The notes beneath the pieces were generated by a model. That model did no database searches. It was not told where the DNA came from and saw only the letters and a list, made by a program, of their open reading frames with translations. From Billgrantia gudaonensis (lineage in GTDB: Bacteria; Pseudomonadota; Gammaproteobacteria; Pseudomonadales; Halomonadaceae), in NCBI RefSeq assembly GCF_900100195.1, contig NZ_FNES01000003.1, positions 248,001 to 312,000 on the forward strand: DNA of 64,000 nucleotides, given 5' to 3'. Of the stretch, positions 1-12,229 are shown in pieces. The translations under genes were made by a program, and so were the position numbers. How positions within the stretch are numbered: position 1 is the first letter of the stretch; each line of letters begins with the position of its first letter.

Positions 1-599
<599 letters not shown>

Positions 600-3500
600 T
601 TACTCGGGACGCCGGCGGGATTCAGCGAGCAAGCTGTTGAGGCTCGCGGCCTTGGGTTTCACCAGCCAGAAGTGGCGGACGAAGTCGCTGAAGTCCTCGA
701 GAATGGCCTTGCCACGCGGCGAGTCGGTCTCGGCGACGAACTCCTCGATGACCTCCCTCAGGTGGCGCCGGTAGGCTTCCATGGCCTCGGTATTGATACG
801 GTGGATCTCCACCAGCTCGTGGTTGTAGCGATCGACGAAGGAGCGGTCCTCGTCGAGCACGTAGGCGAAACCGCCGGTCATGCCGGCGCCGAAGTTGACG
901 CCGGTCTCGCCGAGCACGGCGATCAGGCCGCCGGTCATGTACTCGCAGCAGTGGTCGCCGGCCCCCTCGATGACCGCGTGAGCACCGGAGTTGCGCACCC
1001 CGAAGCGCTCGCCGGCGGTGCCGGCGGCGAACAGCTTGCCGCCGGTGGCGCCGTACAGGCAGGTGTTGCCGACGATCGCCGTCCGGTGGGTCTCGAAGCG
1101 GCTGCCCGCGGGCGGCACGATGACCACCTTGCCGCCGTTCATGCCCTTGCCCACGTAGTCGTTGGCATCGCCCTCCAGGTAGAGGTGCAGGCCACGGGCG
1201 TTGAATACGCCGAAACTCTGACCGGCCACGCCGGTGAAACGCGCGACGATCGGCGCCTCCTCGAGACCCGCCTCGCCGTAGCGCTTGGCGATGGCCCCGG
1301 AGGCGAGCGCCCCCACGCTGCGGTCGCAGTTGGTGATGGCGAACGAGAATTCGCCGCCGGACTTCGACTCGATGGCATCCGCGAGCGCCTCCAGGACTTC
1401 CCGGTTCTTGGCACCCGGATCATGCGGCACGTTGCGGTTCACCTGGCAGAACTGCGGTGCGTCCGCCGGGGCGTAGTCGTTGACCAGCAGGTCGGTCAGG
1501 TCGAGCTTGCGCTGCGAGGCGGTCTCGCCTTCCAGCACCTCGAGCAGGTCGGTGCGGCCGATCAGGTCGGTGAGCTTGCGCACCCCGAGCAGCGCCATCA
1601 GTTCGCGGACCTCCTCGGCGATGAAGCGGAAGTAGTGCTTGACCATGTCGACGGTGCCGCGGAAGTGCTCGTCGCGCAGGTACTGGTGCTGGGTGGCCAC
1701 GCCGGTGGCACAGTTGTTGAGGTGGCAGATGCGCAGGTACTTGCAGCCCAGCGCCACCATCGGCGCGGTGCCGAAGCCGAAGCTCTCGGCGCCGAGGATC
1801 GCCGCCTTGACCACGTCGAGGCCGGTCTTCAGCCCGCCGTCGGTCTGCAGGCGGATCTTGTCGCGCAGGCCGTTGATGCGCAGCGCCTGGTGCACCTCGG
1901 GCAGGCCGAGCTCCCAGGGGCTGCCGGCATGCTTGATCGAGGTGAGCGGGCTCGCCGCGGTGCCGCCGTCGTAGCCGGAGACGGTGATCAGGTCGGCGTA
2001 GGCCTTGGCCACCCCGGTGGCGATGGTGCCGATGCCCGGCTCCGAGACCAGCTTGACCGAAACCTGGGCGTCGGGATTGACCTGCTTGAGATCGAAGATC
2101 AGCTGGGCCAGGTCCTCGATGGAGTAGATGTCGTGGTGCGGCGGCGGCGAGATCAGCGTCACCCCGGGCACCGAGTAGCGCAGCCGGGCGATCAGCTCGT
2201 TGACCTTGCCGCCGGGCAGCTGGCCGCCCTCGCCGGGCTTGGCGCCCTGGGCCACCTTGATCTGCAGCACCTCGGCATTGACCAGGTAGGCCGGTGTGAC
2301 GCCAAAGCGTCCGGAGGCGATCTGCTTGATCTTGGAGGAGCGAATGGTGCCGTAGCGCGCCGGGTCCTCGCCGCCCTCGCCGGAGTTGGAGCGCCCCCCG
2401 GCTTCGTTCATGGCCTGAGCCAGTGCTTCGTGGGCCTCCGGCGACAACGCGCCGAGCGACATGCCGGCGCTGTCGAAGCGCGGAATGAGCTCCTCGACCG
2501 ACTCCACCTCTTCCATCGGCAGCGGCGTCTCGGCGGCCTTGAGACGGAGCAGGTCGCGCAGGGTGGCCACCGGGCGCTCGTTGACGAGCCGGGCGAAGGT
2601 CTTCCACTTGGCGTAGTCGCCTTCCTGTACCGCCTCCTGCAGCGCCTTGACCACATCGGGATTGTAGGCGTGGTACTCGTGCTCGTGGACGTACTTGAAC
2701 AAGCCGCCCTGGGCGATGGGCTTGCGGGGAATCCAGGCATCGCGGGCCAGCAGTTCCTGCTGCAGCTGCAACTCACTGAAGCCGGTCCCCTGAATGCGCG
2801 ACGCCATGCCGGTGAAGCATATCTCCATCACTTCGCTGTCGAGCCCCACCGCCTCGAAGAGCTGCGAGCCGCGGTAGGAGGCGAGCGTGGAGATGCCCAT
2901 CTTGGAGAGGATCTTGAACAACCCTTTCTGCAGCCCCTTGCGGTAATTCTCGCGGGTGTCGGCAGGGTTGCCGGTGAGCTCGCCGGTGCGGTGCATGTCG
3001 GCCATCACCTGGTAGGCGAGCCACGGGAAGATCGCCGTGGCGCCCACGCCGAACAGTACCGCCATCTGGTGCGCGTCGCGAGCGTACGCGGTCTCCACCA
3101 CGATGTTGGCCCGCGGACGCAGCGCCAGCTTGCCCAGGTGCTGGTGCACGGCACCCACCGCCAGGGCCGCCTGAATGGGCAGCTCCCCCTTGGCCAGCTT
3201 GGCGTCGGAGAGTACCAGAATCACCTTGCCCGCGTGCACCGCCGCCTCGGCCTGGCGGCAGAGCTCGAGCACCGCCGCCTTGAGGCCCATCCGCTCGGGG
3301 TCGTAGCCCAGCGAGAGGGTGTGACTGGCAAAGGCGGGATCGTCCTGATCCAGCAGGGCCGCATACTTGCGCGGCGAGAGGATCGGCGTGGTCAGGATGA
3401 TGCGGTGGGCGTGCTCCGGGGTCGCCTTGAAGACGTTGCGCTCGGCGCCGATGCAGGTCTCCAGCGACATCACGATCGCCTCGCGCAGCGGGTCGATGGC

Positions 3501-5051
3501 CGGATTGGTGACCTGGGCGAACTTCTGGCGGAAGTAGTCGGAGAGCAGGCGCGGCTTGCCGGAGAGCACCGCCACCGGCGTGTCGTCGCCCATGGAGCCC
3601 ACCGCCTCCTGACCGCTCTCGCCCAGCGGGCGCAGCACCTGGTCGCGCTCCTCGAAGCTCACCTGGAACATCTTCTGCCAGGTCTTCACCGCGTCGCTGT
3701 CCATGTTCTGGAAACTGGCCAGCTCGGTGAGCGCCGATTCCAGATAATGCGCCTCCTGCTTGAGCCAGCGCTTGTAGGGATAGGCGGACTTGAGACGACT
3801 GTCGATGTCCTCGGTGTGCAGCACCTCACCGGTCTGGGTGTCCACGGCGAGGATCTGGCCCGGGCCCACGCGCCCCTTGGCCACCACGTCCTCGGGACTG
3901 TAGTCGTAGGTGCCGATCTCCGAGGCCAGGGTGATGTAGCCGTTCTTGGTGATCACCCAGCGCGCCGGGCGCAGGCCATTGCGGTCGAGCATGCACACCG
4001 CCTGGCGGCCGTCGGTCATCACCACGCCGGCCGGGCCGTCCCAGGGCTCCATGTGCATGGAGTTGTATTCGTAGAAGGCGCGCAGCTCGGCATCCATGGT
4101 CTCGACGTTCTGCCACGCCGGCGGCACCATCATGCGCACCGCACGATGCAGCTCCATGCCGCCCATCAGCAGCACCTCGAGCATGTTGTCCATGCTCGAT
4201 GAGTCGGAGCCTACGGTATTGACGATCTCGTCGAGCTCGGTAATGTCGGGCAGCCGCTCGGTGACGAAGTTCTCCTTGCGCGAGTTGGCCCAGCCACGGT
4301 TGGCCTGAATGGTGTTGATCTCGCCGTTGTGGGCCAACAGGCGGAACGGCTGGGCCAGCGGCCAGCGCGGTGCCGTGTTGGTGGAGAAACGCTGATGAAA
4401 GACGCAGATCGACGTCTCGAGGCGCTCATCGCCCAGGTCGCGATAGAAGGTCGGCAGATCGGCCGGCATCATCAGACCCTTGTAGGAGAGCACCTGAGAG
4501 GAGAGCGAACAGACGTAGAAGTCCTGCTCGTCACGCAGCATTTGCTCGGCACGCCGCCGTGCCATGAACAGGTCGACGTCGAAGCGCTCCGGGTCGCTGC
4601 CCTTGCCCGGCTCGACGAACAGATGACGGATGCGCGGCAGGCACTCGAGGGCCATGGGACCGCAGCAGCTGGAATCGACGGGCACCTCGCGCCAGCCACG
4701 AATCACCAGGCCGCAGGCGCGCAGCTCTCCCTCGAGAACGCCGCGGGCCCGTGCCTCGCGGGCATCGTCGTCGGGCAGGAACACCGCGCCCACGGCAAAA
4801 CGCTCACCGAGCGGCACGTCCAGCGCCTCGGCGGCGACGTCACGCATGAACGCTTCGGGCATCTTGAGCAGCAGACCGCAGCCGTCGCCGGTCTTGCCAT
4901 CGGCAGCGATACCGCCACGGTGGGTCATGCAGGTCAACGACTCGATCGCGGTGCGCAGCAAGTCGTGGCTGGCCTGCCCCTCCATGTGGGCGATCAGGCC
5001 GAACCCGCAGTTATCGCGGTACTCGCCGGGATGATGTAGGCCTCGGTTCAT
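600..5051 (-). CDS. gltB: Glutamate synthase large subunit (GOGAT alpha chain)
   Basis: The 1483-residue product is full length for the bacterial alpha chain. It hydrolyses glutamine and moves the ammonia through an internal channel to 2-oxoglutarate, giving two glutamates. The start [18 protein letters not shown] places Cys15 as the expected mature N-terminal nucleophile after propeptide removal. The FMN-binding synthase domain contains the 3Fe-4S cysteines in [12 protein letters not shown] near residues 1100-1113. The C-terminal part is the glycine-rich beta-helix domain ([21 protein letters not shown]). gltD follows directly. In related genomes a damX gene lies between aroB and gltB; here there is none. 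Confidence 0.98.
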   Translation of the reverse strand: MNRGLHHPGEYRDNCGFGLIAHMEGQASHDLLRTAIESLTCMTHRGGIAADGKTGDGCGLLLKMPEAFMRDVAAEALDVPLGERFAVGAVFLPDDDAREARARGVLEGELRACGLVIRGWREVPVDSSCCGPMALECLPRIRHLFVEPGKGSDPERFDVDLFMARRRAEQMLRDEQDFYVCSLSSQVLSYKGLMMPADLPTFYRDLGDERLETSICVFHQRFSTNTAPRWPLAQPFRLLAHNGEINTIQANRGWANSRKENFVTERLPDITELDEIVNTVGSDSSSMDNMLEVLLMGGMELHRAVRMMVPPAWQNVETMDAELRAFYEYNSMHMEPWDGPAGVVMTDGRQAVCMLDRNGLRPARWVITKNGYITLASEIGTYDYSPEDVVAKGRVGPGQILAVDTQTGEVLHTEDIDSRLKSAYPYKRWLKQEAHYLESALTELASFQNMDSDAVKTWQKMFQVSFEERDQVLRPLGESGQEAVGSMGDDTPVAVLSGKPRLLSDYFRQKFAQVTNPAIDPLREAIVMSLETCIGAERNVFKATPEHAHRIILTTPILSPRKYAALLDQDDPAFASHTLSLGYDPERMGLKAAVLELCRQAEAAVHAGKVILVLSDAKLAKGELPIQAALAVGAVHQHLGKLALRPRANIVVETAYARDAHQMAVLFGVGATAIFPWLAYQVMADMHRTGELTGNPADTRENYRKGLQKGLFKILSKMGISTLASYRGSQLFEAVGLDSEVMEICFTGMASRIQGTGFSELQLQQELLARDAWIPRKPIAQGGLFKYVHEHEYHAYNPDVVKALQEAVQEGDYAKWKTFARLVNERPVATLRDLLRLKAAETPLPMEEVESVEELIPRFDSAGMSLGALSPEAHEALAQAMNEAGGRSNSGEGGEDPARYGTIRSSKIKQIASGRFGVTPAYLVNAEVLQIKVAQGAKPGEGGQLPGGKVNELIARLRYSVPGVTLISPPPHHDIYSIEDLAQLIFDLKQVNPDAQVSVKLVSEPGIGTIATGVAKAYADLITVSGYDGGTAASPLTSIKHAGSPWELGLPEVHQALRINGLRDKIRLQTDGGLKTGLDVVKAAILGAESFGFGTAPMVALGCKYLRICHLNNCATGVATQHQYLRDEHFRGTVDMVKHYFRFIAEEVRELMALLGVRKLTDLIGRTDLLEVLEGETASQRKLDLTDLLVNDYAPADAPQFCQVNRNVPHDPGAKNREVLEALADAIESKSGGEFSFAITNCDRSVGALASGAIAKRYGEAGLEEAPIVARFTGVAGQSFGVFNARGLHLYLEGDANDYVGKGMNGGKVVIVPPAGSRFETHRTAIVGNTCLYGATGGKLFAAGTAGERFGVRNSGAHAVIEGAGDHCCEYMTGGLIAVLGETGVNFGAGMTGGFAYVLDEDRSFVDRYNHELVEIHRINTEAMEAYRRHLREVIEEFVAETDSPRGKAILEDFSDFVRHFWLVKPKAASLNSLLAESRRRPE

Positions 5052-5419
5052 GGGGCGTGCCTCTCGCTAGAAACGATTGACTGAACAGCAGGGTTATGGT
5101 ATTATTATCGGTTGGCTTTTTTATGCCTTTGGCGCGCAGGCGCCCTCTGCTGTGATGGACAAAGGACGGCAAGCATAGCCAGAGCCGGGGCCAACACGCA
5201 ATCGACGGCCGCCTCAACATCGCCAAAAACCTCGCCAAATCCATCACTTGCCATCCAAGCTCGGGCAAAAAACACCACCACGTCAAGGACTTGCAAGCCC
5301 GATCAACGAAGAGCAAACGAACGCAACCCAGAAATTAGACTTTGGTCGAATCTCGGCGCTTTTCCCCATACCGATACGGCATGAGGCATGCGGATTCAGA
5401 CGCAAGAGGCCGCGATAAA
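5052..5419. other. Intergenic region upstream of gltB (no gene seen)
   Basis: This is a gap of about 370 bp between the aroB terminator and gltB. Small open frames exist here, but none has a convincing ribosome-binding site or recognisable product. An A/T-rich stretch around 5096-5125 (minus strand) and a TATGCT box further upstream are candidate places for the gltB promoter, but neither has a good -35 element, so no promoter is called. Pseudomonas-type genomes carry a damX-like gene in this position. Confidence 0.5.
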
Positions 5420-5450
5420 CGCCGACGCCCGCGGATCGCGGGCGTCGGCG
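5420..5450 (-). terminator. Hairpin terminator after aroB
   Basis: A perfect 14-bp inverted repeat (arms 5420-5433 and 5437-5450, 3-base loop) lies 18 bp after the aroB stop. On the minus strand it is followed by TTTATC, a short T run. It probably ends the pilMNOPQ-aroK-aroB transcript before gltB. Confidence 0.75.
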
Positions 5451-5468
5451 TATCGGCTGGTCGAACGA

Positions 5469-6584
5469 TCAGGCCTGGCGGGGATAATCCTCGAGAAAGG
5501 CAGCAAGGCTTTCCGGCGGCGCGTCATCGTGAATGCAGGCATCGCCCAACGCATGCAGCAGAACCAGGCGCAGCCGACTGTCGACGTTCTTCTTGTCGAG
5601 CCGCATGCGGGCCAGGAAGTCATCGACCGTCATGCCGGCCGGCGCGGCGAGCGGCAGGCCCGCTGCAGCAATGATCTCGCGTACGCGCTCCACGTCGGCC
5701 ATGGACAGCCAGCCGAGGCGGGCCGAGAATTCGGCGGCCATCGCCATGCCGGCGCCCACCGCTTCGCCATGCAGCCAGGCTCCATAGCCCTGATGCGCCT
5801 CGATCGCGTGGCCGAAGGTATGCCCCAGGTTGAGCAGCGCCCGCACGCCCTGCTCGGTCTCGTCGGCGGCAACGATATCGGCCTTGATGGCACAGCTGCG
5901 CTCGATGGCCTGCGTCAGGCTCGTGGCGTCGAGGGCGCGCAGCGACGGTATGGCGGTTTCCAGCCAGGCGAGAAAGCCGGCATCGCGAATCAGGCCATAT
6001 TTGATCACCTCGGCGAGCCCTGCAGAGAGCTCCCGCTCGGGCAGCGTGGCGAGCGTGTCGGTATCCACCAGCACCGCCCGCGGCTGCCAGAAAGCGCCGA
6101 TCATGTTCTTGCCTAGCGGGTGATTGACGCCGGTCTTGCCACCCACCGAGGAGTCCACCTGGGCCAGCAGCGTGGTCGGCACCTGAACGAAGGCCACGCC
6201 GCGCTGGTAGCACGCCGCGGCAAAGCCCACCATGTCGCCGATCACCCCACCCCCCAGGGCGACCAGAGTGCAGCGCCGATTGAAGCCGGCTTCCAACAGG
6301 GCGTCCCAGATGCGCGAGACCTGTTCGAGGCTCTTGGTGGCCTCGCCGTCCGGCAGCACCAGCTCGCGCACCTCCAGATCCTCGGACAGCGCGGCGCGGC
6401 AGCGCTCGAGGTAGAGCGGTGCCACCGTCTCGTTGGTGACGATCATCACCTGTCGTCCAGCGAGATGCGGGGTGAGCCACTGAGGATCGCCGAGCAGGCC
6501 CGGACCGATATGAATGGGATAACTGCGGCTGCCCAACGCCACCTGCAGGCGGCACGGCGACTCGGAAGCGGAAGAAGCGGACAT
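5469..6584 (-). CDS. aroB: 3-dehydroquinate synthase
   Basis: AroB converts DAHP to 3-dehydroquinate, the second step of the shikimate pathway, using NAD and a divalent metal. The 371-residue protein carries the family NAD-binding block [11 protein letters not shown] and the substrate block [13 protein letters not shown], plus the metal-binding histidines in the [11 protein letters not shown] region. Length matches the usual 360-370 residues. It starts 5 bp after the aroK stop, and the aroK-aroB pair behind pilQ is a standard gammaproteobacterial arrangement. Confidence 0.97.
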   Translation of the reverse strand: MSASSASESPCRLQVALGSRSYPIHIGPGLLGDPQWLTPHLAGRQVMIVTNETVAPLYLERCRAALSEDLEVRELVLPDGEATKSLEQVSRIWDALLEAGFNRRCTLVALGGGVIGDMVGFAAACYQRGVAFVQVPTTLLAQVDSSVGGKTGVNHPLGKNMIGAFWQPRAVLVDTDTLATLPERELSAGLAEVIKYGLIRDAGFLAWLETAIPSLRALDATSLTQAIERSCAIKADIVAADETEQGVRALLNLGHTFGHAIEAHQGYGAWLHGEAVGAGMAMAAEFSARLGWLSMADVERVREIIAAAGLPLAAPAGMTVDDFLARMRLDKKNVDSRLRLVLLHALGDACIHDDAPPESLAAFLEDYPRQA

Positions 6585-6589
6585 GATTT

Positions 6590-7132
6590 TCAGGCCTTGG
6601 CTTGGAGAGGGTCGACCAGACGCTGCACGCGGCGCACGATGTCCCCCACCACGGCGCGCGGACTGCGCCGGTCGGTGCGCACCACGATATCGGCGGTAGC
6701 CCGATAGAGGGGGTCGCGCAGCGTGAACATCTCGCGCAGCGCGGCTTCACGGTCGGGGCGTTGCAGCAAGGGGCGATTGCGATCCTTGGCGACGCGCCTG
6801 AGCTGCTGCTCGACGGTCGTGAACAGGTAGATGACAGTGCCTCGCTCGCGCAGCCGGCGGCGGTTCTCTTCCCGCAGCACGGCACCGCCGCCGGTCGCGA
6901 TCACCACCTCGTCGAGGGCGGTGAGCTCCTCGATCATCTGCGCTTCACGGTGGCGAAACCCCGCCTCGCCCTCGACGTCGAAGATCCACGGGATGTCGGC
7001 ACCGCAGCGGGCCTGAATCTCGTGGTCGCTGTCGTAGAACTCACGTGACAGCTCGGCCGCCAGGAGGCGGCCGATGGTGCTCTTGCCGGCCCCCATGGGG
7101 CCGACGAGGATCAGGTTGGGTAGTGCCTGCAT
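6590..7132 (-). CDS. aroK: Shikimate kinase
   Basis: AroK phosphorylates shikimate with ATP. The 180-residue protein begins with a Walker A loop, GPMGAGKS, at residues 11-18. It has the DSDHEIQ substrate motif and the [15 protein letters not shown] region around the middle, followed by the arginine-containing LID segment (RPLLQ). Its ATG shares one base with the stop codon of pilQ (TGATG), which implies translational coupling within the pil-aro operon. Confidence 0.97.
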   Translation of the reverse strand: MQALPNLILVGPMGAGKSTIGRLLAAELSREFYDSDHEIQARCGADIPWIFDVEGEAGFRHREAQMIEELTALDEVVIATGGGAVLREENRRRLRERGTVIYLFTTVEQQLRRVAKDRNRPLLQRPDREAALREMFTLRDPLYRATADIVVRTDRRSPRAVVGDIVRRVQRLVDPLQAKA

Positions 7133-9273
7133 CAGCGAATGGCCAGGTTATCGTCCAGTATGCGGGGCGTGATGAACACCAGCAGCTCGACTTTCTGGTT
7201 GTTCTGCTCGTTGTACTGAAAGAGCTTGCCCAGCACCGGCAGGTCGCCCAGGAACGGCGTCTTGGCCAGTCGACGGAGCTCTTCCGTGGTGAGGATACCA
7301 CCCAGCACCACGGTTTCACCATTGTCCACCAGCACCTGGGTCTCGATCTGATTGGTGTCGATGGCCGGCACGCCGCCGAACGCCTCTTCAGCCACGGTAT
7401 CGTTGTTGATCAGCAGGTCCATGATGATGCGGTTGTCCGGCGTGATCTGCGGGGTCACCTCCAGCGACAGCACCGCTTCCTTGAACTCCACGTTGGTCGC
7501 GCCGCTGGAGGTGGACTCCTGATAGGGGATCTCCTGGCCCTGCTTGATCACCGCCTTGCGCTGGTTGGCGGTGATCACCCGAGGCTGAGAGATGGTCTGG
7601 CTCTTGTTCTCGCTTTCCAGGGCGCGCAGCTCCAGATCGAGCAGGATATCGCCGGAGAGATAGCCGAAGGAGAGGCTCGTCATCGGATTGGCCCCGCCCA
7701 GATCGACGGCCAGGCCGCCGCGCTGGAACTGACTGCCCGCAGGGTCGTCGAAGCCGCCGGTGAACTCGCCGCGCGATTCGCGCTGACCGCTGAAATCGTC
7801 GCCGTAGGTGCTGATCGGGGTACCGGACGAAGCCCCGCCCAGGTTGAAGCGGCTACCCTCGCCGGACGCTCCCCAGTTGACCCCCAGCTCCCTGGTGACG
7901 CCATCCCGGGCGATGACGATGCGCGCCTCGATCTGCACCTGGCGCACGGCGATGTCCAGCTCATCGAGGGTGGCGAGGATCTCCTGCACCTGATCGGCGG
8001 TATCCTGGATCAACAGCGTATTGGTGCGCTGATCAACGGCCACCCGACCACGCTCGCTGAGCAGGCCGAACCCCTCCTCGCCGCGCAGCAGGCGGGCCAG
8101 CTCCTCGGCGCGGGCGTAACGCACCTGGACGTACTCCGTGGTCAGCGGCGCCAGGGTCTCCATTTCGGTGCGCGCCTCGAGCTCCTGACGTTCGATCTCG
8201 GCGAGATCCGAGGCTGGCGCCACCACGATGACGTTGCCTTCCTGACGGCTGGCCAGACCGTGACTCTTGAGCACCAGATCGAGCGCCTGGTCCCATGGCA
8301 CGTCCTCGAGGTTGAGCGTGACGCGCCCCTGCACGCTGTCGCTGGCCACCAGGTTGAGACCGGTGAAATCGGCGATGATCGCCAGCACCGAGCGCACCTC
8401 GATGTCCTGGAAGTTGAGCGTGATGCGCTCTCCGGTATAGGGAAACTGCTCGCGTATGCGCTCTTCTCGCTCCTGCGGAGTGACCGGCTGCGCTTCGATG
8501 GTCAGTTGCCGACCGCTTTGCGTGGAGACCATCGCATAATCGCCGTCACCCTGGATGTCGAGAATCACGCCTTCGCTGCTGCGGCGTGGCGTGATGCGAG
8601 TCAATGGCGTATCGAAATCGCTGACGTCGAGCACCTGGTTGTGCGCCTCCGGCAGTTCGACGCCGCGCAGCTCGGCGGTGATGCGCTGCCGGTTCTGTTC
8701 ACGCACCCGCGCGTCGACCCCAGCCCGATCGAAGACCACGACGAGGCGCCCGGCTCCTTCGTCGCCACGGCGAAAGTCGATGGACTCGATGGACGGCCTA
8801 CCGTCTTGTGAGGCTTGGTCGCCGGTGCGCTCAGCGTCGGCCACCCCCTCTTCGACATTCTCCGACGCAGCGATACGCTCCGGCTCCCGGGGCGCAGCAT
8901 CGCTGCCGATGAACAGGCGCAGGCGATCGCCCAGCGCCTCGGTGCGGTACGGCAAAGCGCCATCCAGATCGAACACCAGTCGCGTGCGACTTCCCGCCTC
9001 CAGGGCGGTGACCTGCGCGACGCCACCGACCCCCAGGTCGAAACGCCGCCGCTCGAGACGGCTACCGGTGGCCATGAGATCGATGGTCAGGCGCGGCGGC
9101 TCGTCGAGACGATAGCCGCGCACTTCCGGCACGCCCTCGTCGAAGTGGAGGTCGATCTGCAGCTCGCCCCCTTCGCCCTGGCGAAAATCCAACTCGGTCA
9201 GTGTCGTGGCCGCCGCGCTGCCGGCCACCATCAGCAGGCAGAGCCCCGCCAGTGCACGCATCATTGCCAACAT
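7132..9273 (-). CDS. pilQ: Type IV pilus secretin PilQ
   Basis: PilQ forms the outer-membrane ring through which the type IV pilus leaves the cell. The chosen start (ATG at 9271-9273) has a GAGGGG ribosome site 7 bases upstream and gives a 713-residue protein beginning with a signal peptide ([22 protein letters not shown]). A longer open frame to 9375 lacks both features. After the signal come AMIN-type beta domains that bind peptidoglycan, then an STN/N0 domain ([20 protein letters not shown]), an N1 domain, and the C-terminal secretin domain ending in [25 protein letters not shown]. It is last of pilMNOPQ and coupled to aroK. Confidence 0.96.
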   Translation of the reverse strand: MLAMMRALAGLCLLMVAGSAAATTLTELDFRQGEGGELQIDLHFDEGVPEVRGYRLDEPPRLTIDLMATGSRLERRRFDLGVGGVAQVTALEAGSRTRLVFDLDGALPYRTEALGDRLRLFIGSDAAPREPERIAASENVEEGVADAERTGDQASQDGRPSIESIDFRRGDEGAGRLVVVFDRAGVDARVREQNRQRITAELRGVELPEAHNQVLDVSDFDTPLTRITPRRSSEGVILDIQGDGDYAMVSTQSGRQLTIEAQPVTPQEREERIREQFPYTGERITLNFQDIEVRSVLAIIADFTGLNLVASDSVQGRVTLNLEDVPWDQALDLVLKSHGLASRQEGNVIVVAPASDLAEIERQELEARTEMETLAPLTTEYVQVRYARAEELARLLRGEEGFGLLSERGRVAVDQRTNTLLIQDTADQVQEILATLDELDIAVRQVQIEARIVIARDGVTRELGVNWGASGEGSRFNLGGASSGTPISTYGDDFSGQRESRGEFTGGFDDPAGSQFQRGGLAVDLGGANPMTSLSFGYLSGDILLDLELRALESENKSQTISQPRVITANQRKAVIKQGQEIPYQESTSSGATNVEFKEAVLSLEVTPQITPDNRIIMDLLINNDTVAEEAFGGVPAIDTNQIETQVLVDNGETVVLGGILTTEELRRLAKTPFLGDLPVLGKLFQYNEQNNQKVELLVFITPRILDDNLAIR

Positions 9274-9329
9274 TACTTCACCCCTCTGCCTGACACCGCT
9301 CGACGGCGTAGATCGCCACGGCGCTGCCG

Positions 9330-9857
9330 TCATGTCTCGTCGTCCAGCGTGAGTCGCGTGGTGCGCTCCACCCAACCACCGCCTCCGGTCGGCACCAGTT
9401 CCACCAACTGCACCGATGAATGGGTGATCGCGACGATGCGCCCGTGATTGCCGCCCAAATGGTTCCCTCGGTGCAGACGGTGGACCTGGCCATCCGGTGT
9501 TCGCACCAGTGCCGAAGGCTCGCCCCCTACCGTCAACACGCCCACCAGTTCCAGTTCCTCCAACGCAAAGGCTTCCAGCGGCTCTTTGCGTCGATCCGGG
9601 TCCGGCGCCAGCTGACCTTCTCCCGACGCTTCGGGATCGGCTTCCAGCCGGCGCGGCCGGAACGGACTGCGGCTGTCCGCTTCACGATAGGGCGTGGCCT
9701 CGTAGGTGGGCACTTCCGGCAAGTCGAACTCGGGCGTCGGCCCCGGGTCCTCGCGAATGGCCGCCAGCTCGCGGTCCAGCGCTGCGAGCTGCGGATCGGC
9801 ACAGCCGGCGACCAAGCCTAGCGTAACGGCCATGGTGATACCTTGCAGCCACCTCAT
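9330..9857 (-). CDS. pilP: Type IV pilus inner-membrane lipoprotein PilP
   Basis: The 175-residue product starts at the ATG at 9855-9857, which overlaps the pilO stop by 4 bases. The N-terminus is a lipoprotein signal ending in LVAGC, so Cys19 should be lipidated. The C-terminal half (LEELELVGVLTVGGEPSALV, then VHRLHRGNHLGGNHGRI) is the PilP beta-domain that contacts the PilQ N0 domain. PilP links the PilNO dimer to the secretin. A longer upstream reading in this frame overlaps pilO and is not coding. Confidence 0.94.
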   Translation of the reverse strand: MRWLQGITMAVTLGLVAGCADPQLAALDRELAAIREDPGPTPEFDLPEVPTYEATPYREADSRSPFRPRRLEADPEASGEGQLAPDPDRRKEPLEAFALEELELVGVLTVGGEPSALVRTPDGQVHRLHRGNHLGGNHGRIVAITHSSVQLVELVPTGGGGWVERTTRLTLDDET

Positions 9858-10486
9858 GGCGAGCTCTCCCCCTCGGCCTCGCCGGACGTGCGGTAGCTGT
9901 AGGTGCGCGCCAGCATGGAGAGCGTCAGCGTATCGGCCTCCTCGACCGGTTCCAGAGAAAAATCGTGCTGGGTGACGATCCGAGACAGGGCGGCGATGTC
10001 GGCCAGAAAGGCGGCCAGGCGATGATAGTCGCCCTCGACCTGGATATCGAAGGGACGCTCTATGTAGAAATCGCGCGTCACCGGGCTGCGCAGCCGGATG
10101 GCATCGATCGACAGCTGATGATCGATGGCGATCTCGCTGATGCTGTCGAGCAGCGAAGGAATTTCGGCACCGGTGGGCAGCATGGCCATCAACGCTTCCA
10201 TGCGCGCTTCGAGCACGGCCATCTCTTCGAGCATGGTGGGCAGACGCGAAGCCTGGGCCGCCTTGAGACGGTAGTCGCGCAGCAGCGTCCGCTCCTCGGC
10301 TCGTGCCTCGGCCAGTGCCTCGGCCTGGGGGCGCGCCAGGTACCAGTGCACGGCGGCGAGCGTCAGGCCCAGCACCAAAACGCAGCAGATCAGCTGCAGC
10401 GACCAGGGCCAACCCCCCGACTCCTTGATGTCCAGTTCTCGCCAGTCCAGCTGGCGCAGGCGCCGCCACTCTCCCCGAAAGCTCAT
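9854..10486 (-). CDS. pilO: Type IV pilus inner-membrane protein PilO
   Basis: PilO is a 210-residue bitopic inner-membrane protein. It has one transmembrane helix near residues 26-46 (WSLQLICCVLVLGLTLAAVHWYL), a coiled coil (ARAEERTLLRDYRLKAAQ...), and a periplasmic ferredoxin-like domain. It dimerises with PilN and aligns the pilus machine across the periplasm. Its start overlaps the pilN stop by 4 bases and its stop overlaps the pilP start. Confidence 0.95.
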   Translation of the reverse strand: MSFRGEWRRLRQLDWRELDIKESGGWPWSLQLICCVLVLGLTLAAVHWYLARPQAEALAEARAEERTLLRDYRLKAAQASRLPTMLEEMAVLEARMEALMAMLPTGAEIPSLLDSISEIAIDHQLSIDAIRLRSPVTRDFYIERPFDIQVEGDYHRLAAFLADIAALSRIVTQHDFSLEPVEEADTLTLSMLARTYSYRTSGEAEGESSP

Positions 10487-11061
10487 GGCTCACCTCCTTC
10501 GGCTTCGTCCTCGGCGGACGTCGCGCCGGCCGACTGCTGAGTGACGCTGAGCGCAAAGCGTCGCTGATCCCCGTTCGCCGACTCCACTTCGGAAAGCACG
10601 GGCTCGGCCAGCGAGGGAGCGGCAGCCAGTGCGCGAAGCTGATCGGAGACCTGACGGTCGGCCTCGGCCAGGCCGGTGAGACGCAACCGCTCCCCCTGCC
10701 GCGTCATGGAGGTGTAGTGAACGCCCTCCACCAGGCTGCGGGTCAGGTCACGGAACACGGCCACCGTCTGCGAACGCCCCTGCTGAAGCTCGGCGAAGAC
10801 ATCGAGCTGGCCGGCCATGCGCTCCCGGACCGCCTCGTATTCGGTGATCGAGCGGATGTCCTGATCGAGTGCGGCTATCGATTCCCGCACGTGAGCGTTG
10901 CGCTGCTGCTGCGCACTGAGCTCCGCTTGATAGAACTGCGTGACGCCCAGACCGCCGCCGACCCCCAGCCCCGCCATCAGAACCAGGGCCAGATAGAAGC
11001 GGCGGCTCCGCCGCGCACGCTGCTTCTCGCGCCACGGGAGCAGGTTGATCTCGATGCTCAT
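10483..11061 (-). CDS. pilN: Type IV pilus inner-membrane protein PilN
   Basis: The start at 11059-11061 gives 192 residues beginning MSIEINLLPWREKQR. The INLLPWR motif binds the cytoplasmic PilM and is the hallmark of PilN. A transmembrane helix follows (FYLALVLMAGLGVGGGLGV), then a coiled coil and a periplasmic domain. An upstream ATG at 11088 would add nine residues before the conserved motif and is unlikely. The start overlaps the end of pilM by 4 bases. Confidence 0.95.
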   Translation of the reverse strand: MSIEINLLPWREKQRARRSRRFYLALVLMAGLGVGGGLGVTQFYQAELSAQQQRNAHVRESIAALDQDIRSITEYEAVRERMAGQLDVFAELQQGRSQTVAVFRDLTRSLVEGVHYTSMTRQGERLRLTGLAEADRQVSDQLRALAAAPSLAEPVLSEVESANGDQRRFALSVTQQSAGATSAEDEAEGGEP

Positions 11062-12119
11062 GGACGAGACCTCATCGCCAGACCGCAAGCCGTGAGCATC
11101 GCCGGGGCATCGCCGGCCAGCGTCTGGACATCGATGCGCGGATTGATGCGCATGCGCAGAAACGGATTGGCGATGGAGACGTCCATGCCGCTGTCCTGGG
11201 CGAGACGCTCGGCGAGACCGGGAATCACGCTGGAGCCGCCGGCGAGCACCATGCGCTGAACCTCGTGCTTGCGTCCTGCGGTGTAGTAGAGCTGCAGGGA
11301 ACGCCCCACTTGCTGCACCAGGGTATCCAGGAAGGGCTCGAGCACGCTGAGCTGGTAATCCTCCGGCAGCCCGCCACGCTTCTTGGCCAATCCTGCCTCC
11401 TCGAGGCTGAGTCCGTAACGGTTGCGGATTTCATCGGTGAGCTGGCGCCCTCCGAACACCGTATCGCGGCTGTAGGTGATGCGCCCATTGCGCACCACGT
11501 GGAAGGCGTTCATGGTGGCACCGATGTCGACCAGCGCCACGCACTCTTCGCTGCCGGCCGGGGAAGGCAACTGCGCCCGCACCTCCTCGAAGGCGCGCTC
11601 CATGGCGAAGGTCTCGACATCGACCGCAGCCGGGGCCAGCCCCGCTTGGAGAAGCGCATCGGTCAGTTGACGCACGTCCTGTTCGCGGCAGGCGACCAGC
11701 AGCACGTCCTGCTGATCGCCGTAGCGTGCATTGAGACCGAGCCGCTGAAAATCGAAGGCGACTTCGCTGAACGGAAAGGGGATGTGCTTGTCGGACTCCA
11801 ACTGGATGCGCGCGGTGATCTCGTCGTCGTTCAGCGAGGCCGGCAGGGTCAGGGTCTTGGTGATCGCCGCGCTGGCCGGCACCGCCACCGACGCATTGCG
11901 AGAGGCCGGGCGAGCGCTTTCCACCGCGCGACGCAGGGCATCGGCCACCTCGCCCATGTCGCGGATGCGCCGCTCGACCACGGCACCTTCGCGCAGGGGG
12001 CGCACCGCGTAACTATCGATCTGAAAGGTGCCGCCGACACGGCGCAACTCGATCAACTTGACGGTAGCCGACGTGATGTCGACACCGATCAACCCCTTGC
12101 CGGAGGCCCTGAATCGCAT
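11058..12119 (-). CDS. pilM: Type IV pilus actin-like ATPase PilM
   Basis: PilM is a 353-residue cytoplasmic actin-fold protein that binds the PilN N-terminus. The sequence shows the two phosphate loops of the fold (GVDITSATVKLIEL at the N-terminus and ALVDIGATMNAFHVV in the middle) and the adenosine motif MVLAGGSSVIPGLAERL near the C-terminus. It heads the pilMNOPQ-aroKB operon and is divergent from mrcA, the usual arrangement in Pseudomonas and its relatives. Confidence 0.95.
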   Translation of the reverse strand: MRFRASGKGLIGVDITSATVKLIELRRVGGTFQIDSYAVRPLREGAVVERRIRDMGEVADALRRAVESARPASRNASVAVPASAAITKTLTLPASLNDDEITARIQLESDKHIPFPFSEVAFDFQRLGLNARYGDQQDVLLVACREQDVRQLTDALLQAGLAPAAVDVETFAMERAFEEVRAQLPSPAGSEECVALVDIGATMNAFHVVRNGRITYSRDTVFGGRQLTDEIRNRYGLSLEEAGLAKKRGGLPEDYQLSVLEPFLDTLVQQVGRSLQLYYTAGRKHEVQRMVLAGGSSVIPGLAERLAQDSGMDVSIANPFLRMRINPRIDVQTLAGDAPAMLTACGLAMRSRP

Positions 12120-12229
12120 CTACCCATGCCCCTGCCCAATCATGATGCGGTCATCCGCGTGTTGTGGTTCGGCCAGCTCAGCATAACGGACCAGGAAAGC
12201 CATACCTTGCCCTGCGACAAGGAGGTTAC

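Noticed and set aside
5105-5296. 63-codon frame upstream of gltB as a small protein
   Set aside because: It has no ribosome site and no hydrophobic or conserved pattern; probably part of the gltB leader.
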